DNA of 64,000 nucleotides, taken from contig JABLUY010000007.1 of assembly GCA_013306675.1 (NCBI GenBank), positions 1-64,000 of the forward strand. Direction: 5' to 3'. This DNA is from Thraustochytrium sp. TN22. Lineage: Eukaryota > Sar > Bigyra > Thraustochytrida > Thraustochytriidae. Positions 19,037 through 28,640 of this stretch are shown piece by piece; position 1 is the stretch's first letter; the number at the start of each line of letters is the position of its first letter. Under the pieces are notes generated by a model that was not told the origin of the DNA, did no database searches, and was given only the letters and a program-made list of their open reading frames with translations. A program made the position numbers and the translations under genes.

Positions 19037-21251
19037 GATGAGTGAGCTTTGCGGCGGTGTCTTGCGGTGCAATTCTTCGCTCGCTCGCGCCTTGGCTGTC
19101 GCGCAATCGCCCTCGGATCAGTCAGTCTGCCTTTCTTTCCGTCTTTCGATCTGACTGCCTCTCCTGCCGCTCGCTCCCGCTCGGCAGGCGCTGTGCCAGA
19201 ACGCAGCCATCCGTGTTAACCCAACCGCCCGCGCGCAAACACAGAGGCCCCAGCCCAGCCCAGCCCAGCCCGGCTCGGCCCATCCCGCCAGCCAGCCTGG
19301 CAGCGAGCGTAGCGGCGCGCTGTTGCGCCTGCTTGGCTGCCTGCCCTTGGCCTGCTCGCCTCCTTGCCCGCCCCTTGAAGGACCGAATGACCGACCCCCG
19401 CCGCATTGGTCCTCCTCGCCCTTCAGGTTGGCGGCGTCGCTTTCGGGCGGGCCGTTGCGCGCGCGCCGCCCGACGCTGCTCCCGCCGAGGCGGTGAGGCC
19501 CACACCGCCGTCACCGGGCGCACTAGCTCGCTCGCTCGCTCGCTCCCCCGCTCGCCCGCGCGGCCGCCTCTGGGCCTCCCGCGCGCCGGCCCTCCGTCGC
19601 CCTCGCGCTGCGCCAGCGCCGCGCCGGCGCGCGAGGCCCTCGCCGCCGGCCAGGCGCAGCAGGCGCGCGCGCGCTCCGGCTGCGCGCAGCGCCGCGCAAC
19701 GCAGGAGAGCCTGAGGGCGGGCGACGACAGGATCCAACAACGCGGTGCAACGGCGAGGCTCCCTCGTGCAGCTCGCGCGCGCCCGGCCCGCTCGCCGCCT
19801 GTGGCCGCCTGCTTGCTGCCACGCGGCCCCGCCTGCCGCGCGGCCTCCTGCCTCGCCTCGCCTCGCCTCGCCTCGCCTCGCCCCGCCCGCCTCGCCCGCC
19901 GCTGCGCCGCCGCCCCCTGCCCGCGCGCACGTACCGTCTCAGAGTCTGACTCGGGTCTGGCTGCCAGCCTGAGCTGCCCTTTCTGTCTTTAGCTAAACTG
20001 GAGCAGCGAGGCTGCTCAGACTCCGTGACAACGAGGAGTGCAGAGGACTTCGGAGGCCTTGCCTTGCTTCGTGCCTTTCGCGCCGCGCGCATGTTCAAGT
20101 TCAAGTTGCCATGGTTGATGAGAAGCCTTCCACCACGGCCACCGCGACTTGCCGCGACTTGCCATGGTTGCTCCGAGTCTCACGCACACTGGCAGACTAG
20201 GCCTACTGACTCGGAGGCTGCCAGTGGCACGGGTGCGCGCGCGCGGGCAGCCTGAGATGGACAGTGAGGCCGCCGCGCAGCCGCAGCGCCGGGCCGCGCA
20301 GCGCAAGAGCGCAAGATGAGCGGCCAGCCAGAGCAGGCGTTGTTGGCTTTCTGATCAGAAAGGAGCGAGCTGCCTGGCAGCAAGCAGGGCACCAAGATTG
20401 GAGCACGAGGAGGACTCCTGTCAGTCATCATCAGCCAGGTGAGGTGCCGCATCGCATCCAAGCGATAAACTCCAGAACCGCCTCGCTCATCATCATCATC
20501 ACTGGCACCAGCCAGGCTAGGCCTAGGTAGCCTAGAGGCTCGGACTCGGACGCGCCGACCGCGACAGCCACCGCGCCCGCCCGCCCGCCACAGTCGCATC
20601 GGCGGCACAGGGCGGGCACTGCAAGGCCCGGCAAGCAGGCGGCACGGCCGCGCCGCGCCCCGCGCGTCTCCGGCGGCCAGCCCCAGGCTCGGCGGCGCGC
20701 GCGCGCGGCGGCGCCGGCAGCCTGCGCTGCACTGCAGGCCGCGCGGTCGGCCAGCCTGCCCGTGCCCGTGGGCGAGGCGTGCAAACCAGGCGGCCCGCGC
20801 AGGAAGCGCGGAGCGCTCGCCGCGCTCGCCGCGCCGCGAGTTGGTTGCTGGCTGTCAACTTGCTGATCTCACTGTCAGCCAGAGTGAGTCTGCAACTTGC
20901 TGCCTTCTTCTTCTTCTTCTTGGCTTCTTCTTCTTCTTCTTCTTCTTCTTCTTCGTGCCGGCAGGCAGGCAGGCAGGCAGGCAGGCCCGAAGCGCCGGCG
21001 AGCGCAGGGACGCGCGTGTCTGCGCTGCCCGCGCAGGCAGCAGGGCCGGCGGGCGTGGCGCGCGCGGCGACGGCCACGACGGCGCGCGCGGCGCGGCGAG
21101 GCGCGGCGCGGCGCGGCGCGGCGCGGCGCGGCGCGGCGCGGCGCGGCGAGGCGCGGCGAGGCCTGGCGAGGCCAGGCGGTCAGGAAGGCCGCGACGGCCG
21201 AGGCGGGTCGAGGAGGCAACGGCCGCGGCGCGCGCGCGCGCGGCGCGCAGG
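19037..21251. promoter_or_regulatory. 2.2 kb divergent gap between coactosin and MAPKK genes, repeat-rich
   Basis: No gene is seen. Contents in order: a (CCAGC)n run at 19249-19272, very GC-rich Arg/Ala/Pro shadows 19300-19850, a (CCTCG)n run at 19851-19882, a CTAG/CCTAGG patch at 20515-20535, a (TTC)n run at about 20903-20954, (GGCA)n at 20961-20987 and a long (GGCGC)n array at 21091-21176 that ends shortly before the MAPKK start. ORFs here are repeat translations or compositional shadows. Confidence 0.5.
21091..21176. repeat. Pentanucleotide (GGCGC)n array upstream of MAPKK
   Basis: About 15 units of GCGCG/GGCGC with a few G-to-A variants, ending about 75 bases before the MAPKK ATG, so it is probably in the promoter or 5' UTR. 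It is one of many gene-proximal period-5 repeats in this window. Confidence 0.85.
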
Positions 21252-22448
21252 ATGAACACGGGGCAGGCGGGCGGCGCGGCCCGCGTGCGGCCGAACTTGT
21301 CGCCACTGACGGAGTTGAACAATGACACGCTGGAGAACAGCTTCGCGATCCAGAACGGGCATTTCATCCGCGGGACGCTGGACGTCTCGGACAGCGGCAT
21401 CACGAGGCTGGACCGGCCCCGGCAATACCACGGACTGATTGCGTCGGACGTGGAGATCATCCGTGCGATCGGAAGCGGCATGTCAAGCCAGGTGAGCTTG
21501 GTCAGGCACCGCAACGGGACGCTCATGGCGCTCAAGGTGATTAATGTATACGACAAGACGAATCGCGAGCAAATGTTCCAGGAGATCGCGACCCTGTACG
21601 AGGCGGACTGCCCTGCGCTCGTGGGGTTCTACGGTGCCTTCTTCTCAGAATGCGCCATCAGCATCGCCGTTGAGTACATGGACCAGGGCTGCTTGCACAG
21701 CGTCATCAAGCGGTACGGAGCCATCCCAGAGCCCGCGGTTGCGGCCATCGCTTTTCAGGCGCTCTGGGGGCTGGCATATCTCAAGCATGAGCGACGCGTG
21801 CATCGCGACATCAAGCCGCAGAACATTTTGTGCAACTCGAGGGGTGAGGTCAAGCTGACCGACTTTGGCAGCTCGCGCGATCTGGAGAACTCTGTAAACG
21901 TCTGCCAGACCTTTGTCGGCACCTTCAAGTACATGAGTCCCGAGCGCATCCAATGTCAGCCGTACTCGCATGCGAGCGACATTTGGAGTCTCGGACTCGT
22001 CATTCTCGAGTGCCTGCTTGGCACCTTCCCGTACAGGGACTGCTACACACACATCGACCTCGCCCACACCATCCTCGACGCGCCCATCCCTTTTCCGCCT
22101 CATGGCCAGTTCTCTCAGAACTTTAACGACTTTATCCAGTGCTGTTTGCACAAGGACCCACAGCACCGAGTTTACCCAGAGTGCCTGCTCTCCGCGCCCT
22201 GGCTTCAGCTCCACAGTGCCGTAGAGATCCCCAACTCGCACGCTATCGTGCGGTCCTGGCTGCAGCAGGCCGATGCGCAGGCTGCAGCCGCGCGCAATGA
22301 GCCGTCGCGGACGGCACTCTCGCCATCCACCCCGCCTGGCATGGCCGGGAGCGCCTCCCTGCACGAGGGGCCCACGCCGCCTCCGCGCCCGCCTCCTCCT
22401 GGATCAGGGACCCGTCCCTTCGCTCGTAATATCATTCATCGACAGTGA
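21252..22448 (+). CDS. MAP kinase kinase (dual-specificity STE7-type kinase)
   Basis: A single exon encodes 398 aa from MNTGQAGGAARV. The kinase domain starts near residue 66: glycine loop IGSGMSSQVS, catalytic Lys95 (MALKVI), HRDIKPQN with His184, and DFG at 204-206. The activation segment ends FVGTFKYMSPERI, the hallmark of MAPKKs. Phospho-acceptor candidates Ser214 and Thr220 are spaced S-x5-T as in plant MAPKKs, not S-x3-S/T as in animal MEKs. The C-terminal tail after about residue 330 is Pro/Ala/Ser-rich. It acts in a MAPK cascade; partners cannot be told from here. The frame is open far upstream through repeat DNA, so the first ATG with a good context was chosen. Confidence 0.9.
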   Translation: MNTGQAGGAARVRPNLSPLTELNNDTLENSFAIQNGHFIRGTLDVSDSGITRLDRPRQYHGLIASDVEIIRAIGSGMSSQVSLVRHRNGTLMALKVINVYDKTNREQMFQEIATLYEADCPALVGFYGAFFSECAISIAVEYMDQGCLHSVIKRYGAIPEPAVAAIAFQALWGLAYLKHERRVHRDIKPQNILCNSRGEVKLTDFGSSRDLENSVNVCQTFVGTFKYMSPERIQCQPYSHASDIWSLGLVILECLLGTFPYRDCYTHIDLAHTILDAPIPFPPHGQFSQNFNDFIQCCLHKDPQHRVYPECLLSAPWLQLHSAVEIPNSHAIVRSWLQQADAQAAAARNEPSRTALSPSTPPGMAGSASLHEGPTPPPRPPPPGSGTRPFARNIIHRQ

Positions 22449-25436
22449 TCGTCAGATATGTCACAAGACCGGCATCAACGAAGAGCAAACGAGAACCGAG
22501 CCCATCCATCGATCTGAAATCACCTTAGGCGCGCAGCCGCTTCTCTCTGTGCCAAAGCAATCACGAATCGAACTTTCAGACCCTGGGCTGCTCTTGGTGA
22601 TGCCAGCAGACAAAGGACCGAGGGCGCAATGCATCCTTTGGCGGGACCTGGTGTTGCTGCAGCTGAAACCTTCACGTGCGCCGCGTTGGCGCGTCGTAAT
22701 GATCGACTCTGAAGTCTTAAGATGAGCTCGAGCTTCAGCTTCTTCTCGCTCTTTCTCTCTCGCTCGCTCGCTCTCGTTCTCTTCTCTTTTTCTCCGATGT
22801 GAGTCCAGTTGAGCTGTGCGATCTCAAGGCCCACGGCCCCACGGTCCTCAACCGCAACCCCGTCACGTTGCGGCCCGTTGCGCAAGGTTTCCTACTCACT
22901 CACGGTCCGCCGGCCGCCACCAACCCACGCCGTCCGAGTCTTGCGCAGCGGGGCTGAGCGGGCCACGCTCGTTCCCCGCAGCTCACTGCCACGGCCCACG
23001 ATCCTATTGGCTGCATCGCGATGCGCCGCGATGCGCGCAGCGCGTGCTTCGCCGTGCTTCGTCAAGGCCTTCAACTTGGAGTTGACTGCCGCTGCAGGAG
23101 GCGGCCTCGGGCTGGCCGCGCCGGCCGCCCTGACCAGCCTGGTAACCGAGCATGGCGAGCGCCGAAAGGCTTTCGAGAGGAGCACAGGATGTTGCGCTCG
23201 GTGCTGACAGCAAGGGCGCCGCGCGCGCTCATTGCCCGCGACCAGGCCTCGACGTTCGCGTCAGCCAAAACAGTCTGTCGAACCCTGCTCCGCGTGCTTC
23301 GCCGTAGGTCCGCCGAAGCTCCGCCGCCTCCGCGTGTCTCCTACCGCACGTGGCTCGCGTTCCTATTGGCCGCACCGCGATGTTTGGCGTGCACGATCTG
23401 TGGCTGCAGCCTCGAGTTGGCCCGCGTTGGCCGAGGTGGTCCGACTTTGCGACTTGCTTGCAGAATCGCACGCTTGCCACGCCCTGCCACCCCGGGCCGG
23501 AGCCGCCGGACGTACGCACGCCAGCCGCGCCGTACTCGGCACACAGGGGCGCGCAGGGGCGCGCAGGGCCCGCAGTGATGATGACACTCAGGTTCTGTGG
23601 CCTGCCAGTTCGTGACCCCCGGACGCGAGCGGGCTACGACCGTGGCGGCCAAGCAGGCTGATCCGTCAGCAACCACAGAACGCACACCACACTGGCACGG
23701 CCGCATGGAGGGTGACGGAGCGGGTTCGGCCCGTCCCGGCGGCGGCCGGCGGCGGCGGCGGCGAATCGGGGCCACGCGGGCGCGGGGCGCGTCCACTGGC
23801 AGGCGCCACCAAGCTAGTTGCCACTCAAGACCTTGTCCTTTGAGCCTTCAGCCGGGAGGCAGCCAGGTAAACTCCGTTCGCTCCTGCGCGTCTGTCTGCC
23901 CAGCCAAGACTCGGACGCGGCGCTGCGCGCTCCGCCGCAGCGTGGCGGGCCGCCCCCGGCAGGCTGCAGGCAGTCATCACTGACAGTGAGGCGGCGTCGT
24001 CGGCGGTCCGTAAATTTTCGGGGCGTTTTCACGAAGTACTGCAGCCAGGTCACGGTCGCTGCTCGGGAGAGGGGGGGGGGGGGGCGGTGGGCGGGGGACG
24101 GCCGGGTGCTGCGCAGAAAGGCACTGCAGACCTCTTTCGGGCAGGCAGGCAGGCGGCGGCCATCCGCGCTCGAATCAACGGTGCGGCGTTTCTTCGAGAG
24201 TACCGACCGACAGACAGAGGTTTACGATCCACCACAAAACTATGAGCGACAGGTACGAGGACGAAGGGGAGAAGGAGGAGGAGGAGGAGGAGGAGGAGGA
24301 GGAGGAGGAGGAGGAGGAGGAGGAGGAGGAGGAGGAGGAGGAGGAGGAGGAGGAGGAGGAGGAGGAGGAGGAGGAGGAGGAGGAGGAGGAGGAGGAGGGG
24401 AGGAGGAGGAGGAGGAGGAGGAGGAGGAGGAGGAGGAGGAGGAGGAGGAGGAGGAGGAGGAGGAGGAGGAGGAGGAGGAGGAGGAGGAGGAGGCGAGCGT
24501 AGGAAGTACACCTCAGCAGCCGCGTTTGTCTTGGGCATCGGATGCGTCGTCCTGGGATGCGTCGTCCTGCGTGCCGAGCGAAGGCCCGGATGATGGTCAC
24601 ACCAGGCCAAGGAAGCAGTCGCCTCAAAGCATCTGCGAGAGTCTGCGCTTGCTCGGGAAACCGACGTCTGAGCAAGAAGAGTCCACGGAAGGAACCGATG
24701 ACGATGTACAGTCTCAGCCCTTGCTTCGTGAGTTCAGCTCCCGGCAAAAAATCCGGATCATGACGCTTCGCAACTGTTTCCGTGCTCCAACGCGAGACTT
24801 CAGCTTCCAATACCAGAGCCGCCATAAGCTCTCCTTGCGACGTAAGCGTCTGCCAAATGGCCGCTACGTGCAGAAAAGGATCTCCATCGTCAAATGACGG
24901 CTCGGTTCTCTCAGCTTGTCCTTCTTCAGCTTCGCCCAAAATCGGAAGGAACCCTCTGGAAGCCAACAAAGATTTCCTTTTCAAAAGTGGAGGAGTCAGG
25001 ACGCGCTGCCTGAGTTTCTCCCGATTTTGGAAAGGAGGAACTTTGGGGTGGGGCGAAGGGCAATGGGAGGGAGTGCAAGCTCTGTCAAGGTGCTAGGCCT
25101 ACTCTCTCTCTCTCTCCAGTAGTAGAGAGCGACCATCCTTCTTCATCATGTTCGTGGTCCTTGACGACAGCACAAGAACACTGAAACAAACAAGGACGGT
25201 CGGACGTCGTGAAGGAAAGATGGAGAGGATACGCCATTGAATTGGAAGACGTCGTCTTTGATTCACATGTGTGTAGTTGCTAAGAAAAGATGATCAAAGC
25301 AAGTGGGGAAGGAGTTGGGAGTGCCAGAGGCTGTCCCCGAAGGTACTGTGTGCTTGGACGCAGCGCCGTGCCATCGCCCACATCCGCCTTCCCCGCTCTC
25401 CCGGCTCGCTGCCCCTTACGCTCGTTGTCACCAAGG
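22449..25436. other. 3.0 kb gene-free region with a lower-GC island and long GGA array
   Basis: No recognisable gene lies between the MAPKK stop and the Rpn5 stop. Two 21-base near-copies of CCTATTGGCYGCAYCGCGATG lie at 23003-23023 and 23362-23382. A 13-G run is near 24068 and a (GGA)n array spans 24274-24493. From 24500 to 25100 the sequence has lower GC and all three frames are unusually open on both strands. One reading gives a basic C-terminus (SLRRKRLPNGRYVQKRIS) but no family. A CCTAGG-like patch is near 25093. Confidence 0.45.
24274..24493. repeat. (GGA)n trinucleotide microsatellite, about 220 bases
   Basis: About 73 nearly perfect units with a single GGGG interruption at about 24397-24400. 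In the six frames it translates as long Gly, Glu, Arg, Ser, Leu or Pro runs, which produces spurious ORFs on both strands. Because it is purine-pure it can form a triplex or unusual structure. Confidence 0.95.
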
Positions 25437-26828
25437 TCAGGTATCGGCGGCCGCGAGACGCTGCGCCGCATGCGCCTTGTGGATGGCATGCTCCTTGTGG
25501 ATAATGTGGCATGTCTTTTCGACGAGGCCGAGAAGCTCGGCAATGTCGGCCGTCCACGCAGAGAGGTGGTCGTTGGCGGTCTTGCGGCCGCGAAAGGTGA
25601 TGATGCCTGCGGGGCGGTCGATCTTGGCCACGAGGCGCTCCGAGGTCGTCGAAGTGACCATATCGCAGAGATACCTCTCCGCTTCGTCCTTGGGCAGCTG
25701 CAGCATGTCCGAAAGGCGCTTCATAGAGATGCGCGTGTAGAACTTGGCCACCACACGAATGTCATGTTGCACGACACGGTCGCGCAACATGGGCAAGTAC
25801 CAGTCCTTGGCATTTGCCAGCAGCGGGTGTCGCACGAGGTCTGCGTGCTCCGGGAGCGGCCACTGCGCGAGCTCGTCCGTAACAAAGTGCACGAGAAGTG
25901 ACTTGTAGGCCGGAAGCTGCTCAAGTTTCTCCTCCTGGAGCGTCTTGTGCACGAGGTCCACCTGGTGGTTGTCAAAGGGCGAGATGGCCAGCATCACCAC
26001 AGCGGACTGCAGCTCCTGTTCCCAGTCCTCCGGGTTCTCCTGCATGCCGGGCGAGCGAAAGATAGCCAGGTATGCGCGCGCCAGCTCGAGCGGGTCCTTC
26101 TCGTGCGAGTAGTAGCGAATGAGCAGGCGGTAGAAGCGAACCTTAATGTCCTCCAGGTCGGCCTCCTCAAGGGTCTTGCGGTTCACCTTCTTGGCGATGA
26201 TGAGCGCGCGGACATAATCCTGCTTGTCCAGGCACAACCTGACCTGTTCCAGCAGGTAGTCCATCTTCTCGCGCTTGTTCATGGCACCGTACGTCTCCAC
26301 CTGCTCCTCCTGCAAGGTATCCGCCGCGCCGGCAATGTCGCCATCAGCTTCCATCATGCGGCTCAGCTCCATGGTCAGCCGCGCGCGCTCGGCTTCCACG
26401 TAGATTTTGCCTTCGCTCACGGCGCGCAGCGTCTCGATCAGCTGCAGCTTCACGCCCTTATCATGGAGCTTGGGAACGCGCTCAGCGGCCTCCTGGATCA
26501 CCTTGATCTGCACCTGCTTGAACTGCCCGCGCCGCTTGCAAAGCAGCGTGATGTTGGCGTTGAGCTCCTCCCAGCGCTTGAGCTCGAAGCACAGCTTCAC
26601 GATCACCAGCGCCGTCTCCGTCACCGTGCGCACGTCGCCGCCCAGCCGCGCGCGCTTCTCCAGCGCCAGCAGCCGCTCCAGCGCGCCCTCCAGGTCGCCG
26701 CCCCGAGCCATGTCCGTGGCCTCGGGGATCTCCACGCGGCTCTCATCGGTGAAGTCCTTCTTCTTCTTCTCCTTCTCCAGCACGTACGCGTCCGGCCCGG
26801 TCTCCTCCGCCAGAGGGTCCACCGGCAT
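25437..26828 (-). CDS. RPN5: 26S proteasome regulatory subunit Rpn5 (PSMD12)
   Basis: A single exon encodes 463 aa from MPVDPLAEETG, the expected length for Rpn5 (about 445-460). TPR-like helical repeats run through residues 40-330 (for example LERLLALEKRARLGGDVRT). The PCI/winged-helix domain follows (YTRISMKRLSDMLQLPKDEAE is its recognition helix region). It ends with the long C-terminal helix (AELLGLVEKTCHIIHKEHAI) that joins the Rpn3/Rpn5/Rpn8/Rpn9 helical bundle. Rpn5 is a horseshoe subunit of the proteasome lid and contacts Rpn11. The start is chosen at the first Met of conserved sequence; upstream frame is period-5 repeat translation. Confidence 0.96.
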   Translation of the reverse strand: MPVDPLAEETGPDAYVLEKEKKKKDFTDESRVEIPEATDMARGGDLEGALERLLALEKRARLGGDVRTVTETALVIVKLCFELKRWEELNANITLLCKRRGQFKQVQIKVIQEAAERVPKLHDKGVKLQLIETLRAVSEGKIYVEAERARLTMELSRMMEADGDIAGAADTLQEEQVETYGAMNKREKMDYLLEQVRLCLDKQDYVRALIIAKKVNRKTLEEADLEDIKVRFYRLLIRYYSHEKDPLELARAYLAIFRSPGMQENPEDWEQELQSAVVMLAISPFDNHQVDLVHKTLQEEKLEQLPAYKSLLVHFVTDELAQWPLPEHADLVRHPLLANAKDWYLPMLRDRVVQHDIRVVAKFYTRISMKRLSDMLQLPKDEAERYLCDMVTSTTSERLVAKIDRPAGIITFRGRKTANDHLSAWTADIAELLGLVEKTCHIIHKEHAIHKAHAAQRLAAADT

Positions 26829-27307
26829 CTTGCTCGCCTGGGCGCTCGCGCTCGCGCTCGCGCTCGCGCTCGCGCTCGCGTGCGTCAACCGCCGCGCCGC
26901 GCCCTGGCCTCGCCGCGCCGCGCCGCGCCGCGCTGGCCTCGCCGCGCCTCGCCGCGCCGCGCCGCCGCTCGCCGGGGCCTGCCGCGCCGCCCTCCCTCCT
27001 CGCCGCCCGCGCTCCCGCTCTGCCCGCGCGCGCGCGCCCTCGACCTCGACCTCGACTGACTGATCGAATCGAGCCCGCGCCGCGCGGCGGCCGTGCCCGA
27101 GAAGCTTCGCTCCGGCTTCGTTTTCGCCCGCCGCGTCCACAGGAGCGCGCCGGTCCTCCGGCGCTTTCGCCCCTTTTCAGTCACACCCTCTCGGCGCTGC
27201 AGTGCGGCTTGGCAAGCACACTGCAGACAGCCTGGCTCGCTCGTGACCGCTCGCGCGCACGCGTGCGGCGCTCGCTTGCTCGCTTGCTAGCTTGTTAGCT
27301 CGCTTGC

Positions 27308-27357
<50 letters not shown>

Positions 27358-27365
27358 TCGCGAGC
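26829..27365. promoter_or_regulatory. Divergent promoter region, Rpn5 and START genes
   Basis: It holds a (GCTCGC)n hexamer stretch (26850-26880), a degenerate period-5 CGCCG/GCGCC array at 26909-26972 next to the Rpn5 start, and a tetranucleotide (GCGT)n array next to the START gene. A CTAGC patch lies near 27285. Confidence 0.5.
27303..27358. repeat. (GCGT)n tetranucleotide array upstream of START gene
   Basis: About 13 perfect units end eight bases before the START-protein ATG, so the array is almost certainly transcribed in the 5' UTR. The in-frame reading before the ATG is a repeated Arg-Ala-Cys-Val with no ATG. Confidence 0.9.
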
Positions 27366-28283
27366 ATGGAGGAGGAGTCCTTCCTGCGCAACTCCGACGA
27401 TGTGTACTGCCAGGAGGGCTACGAGGTGTACTTGAGGGGGAGCGCCGCGGACCCGAGCGTGGGCATGGCACCCCTGGTGCGCGCGATCCAGCCCAAGCTT
27501 TCAGACACGGCCCGTATGAAGCGCGTGGGCGGCGCCTGGGATACGGCCATGGGCCACCTGGACGCCATGGTGGAGCACGGGCGCGAGTTCTGCGCCCCGG
27601 ACGCGCCGGGCTTCCGCAAGCAGGGCATGGTCAAGGGCATTACCTACGAGGTGCACGATGGCATGACGCAGGCCCATAACGGTGACGGGTACTTTCGGCT
27701 CTCCGGCGAGCTGGAGCTTAGTCCGGAGCTCGCCATCGCCATGGCTCTCGACGTGCAAACCCTCGGCATCATGGACAAGACCATGCGCTACGGCTACAAG
27801 CCGCACGAGTACGGCGACGGCGGCAAGACGCGGCTGGCCTTTTGGATCGCGGCGCCCGGCCTCCCGTTTAACACGCAAGACGGCATCGACATGCACAGTA
27901 TGCTTCCCATGGCATGGCGCGATGGCCTCGACCTCACCGGCTGGCGCAAGGACGAGGATGGTACCATGTGGCAAGTCTCGGTTTCGCTGTACGACGAGAT
28001 TCCGCATCTTAAGCCAAACAGCGGCTCGTGCTGGCGCCCTACAAGCTATCGCGGCGAGACGCACTATTGGGTGTACAAGCTGGAGCCGCTCCCAGGTGGC
28101 AAGCGTACCAAGGTCACCCTTCTCTGTCAGGCGCACCTGTACGGCTACCTGCCGCCGCTCCTCATGAATCCCATGATTGGCAAGGTGCTCGCGTTCTACA
28201 TGATAGAGCTCGAAGAGGAGGCCAAGAAGCTCCAGCAGGCCGGCAAGGACAAGGAGATGATCGAGCGCGTCCTTCGACGCTGA
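27366..28283 (+). CDS. START-domain lipid-binding protein
   Basis: A single exon encodes 305 aa from MEEESFLRNSDD. A START (StAR-related lipid transfer) fold is suggested by the central EVHDGMTQAHNGDGYFRLSG segment, a TMRYGYKPHEYGD strand region and especially the C-terminal pattern TKVTLLCQAHLYGYLPPLLM followed by NPMIGKVLAFYMIELEEEAKK, the START amphipathic lid helix. No signal peptide or membrane segment is seen, which favours a cytosolic lipid carrier. The ligand cannot be predicted. A Bet_v1/SRPBCC relative without true START function is the main alternative. Confidence 0.75.
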   Translation: MEEESFLRNSDDVYCQEGYEVYLRGSAADPSVGMAPLVRAIQPKLSDTARMKRVGGAWDTAMGHLDAMVEHGREFCAPDAPGFRKQGMVKGITYEVHDGMTQAHNGDGYFRLSGELELSPELAIAMALDVQTLGIMDKTMRYGYKPHEYGDGGKTRLAFWIAAPGLPFNTQDGIDMHSMLPMAWRDGLDLTGWRKDEDGTMWQVSVSLYDEIPHLKPNSGSCWRPTSYRGETHYWVYKLEPLPGGKRTKVTLLCQAHLYGYLPPLLMNPMIGKVLAFYMIELEEEAKKLQQAGKDKEMIERVLRR

Positions 28284-28640
28284 AGGATGCTGCATGGATG
28301 CGAGGAGGTGTGAGGTGAGAGAAGAAGCCCCCGACACTTCTTCGCACGCATGAAGGTTGACCGACACTTTGACTGTGAGGCCGGAGGACGGCGCCAAGCA
28401 GAGCACTGACCGTGAGTCAGCTCCCCGCTTCACCGTCAAGCGGCCGGCCCAAGCGCGAGGGCCGGTTCTGCACGGACTCAAGACTTGGCTGGCCGTCTTT
28501 GCGTCGTGCACGATGCCATGCCGCACTGCGCACTGCGCACTGCGCGGCGGTGCCGTTTTGAAGCCGACTTGTTGGTCCCCAGGAGCCAGAAAGAAGGATT
28601 CGTGTGACCTTTGCTTGTGGTTCTCTGCGTCAACGTATGA
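28284..28640. other. Convergent 3' intergenic region
   Basis: This lies between the START (+) and O-fucosyltransferase-like (-) stops. Moderate GC, short GCGCACTGC direct repeats near 28525-28545, no ORF of note and no other structure seen. Confidence 0.4.

Noticed and set aside
19423-19992. Very Arg/Ala/Pro-rich ORFs on both strands in the coactosin-MAPKK gap
   Set aside because: GC-rich shadows without protein-like composition; both strands equally open.
23818-24897. 359-codon plus ORF through the GGA array
   Set aside because: Most of its length is translated microsatellite (Gly and Glu runs), and the flanks match no family; the antisense frame is equally open.
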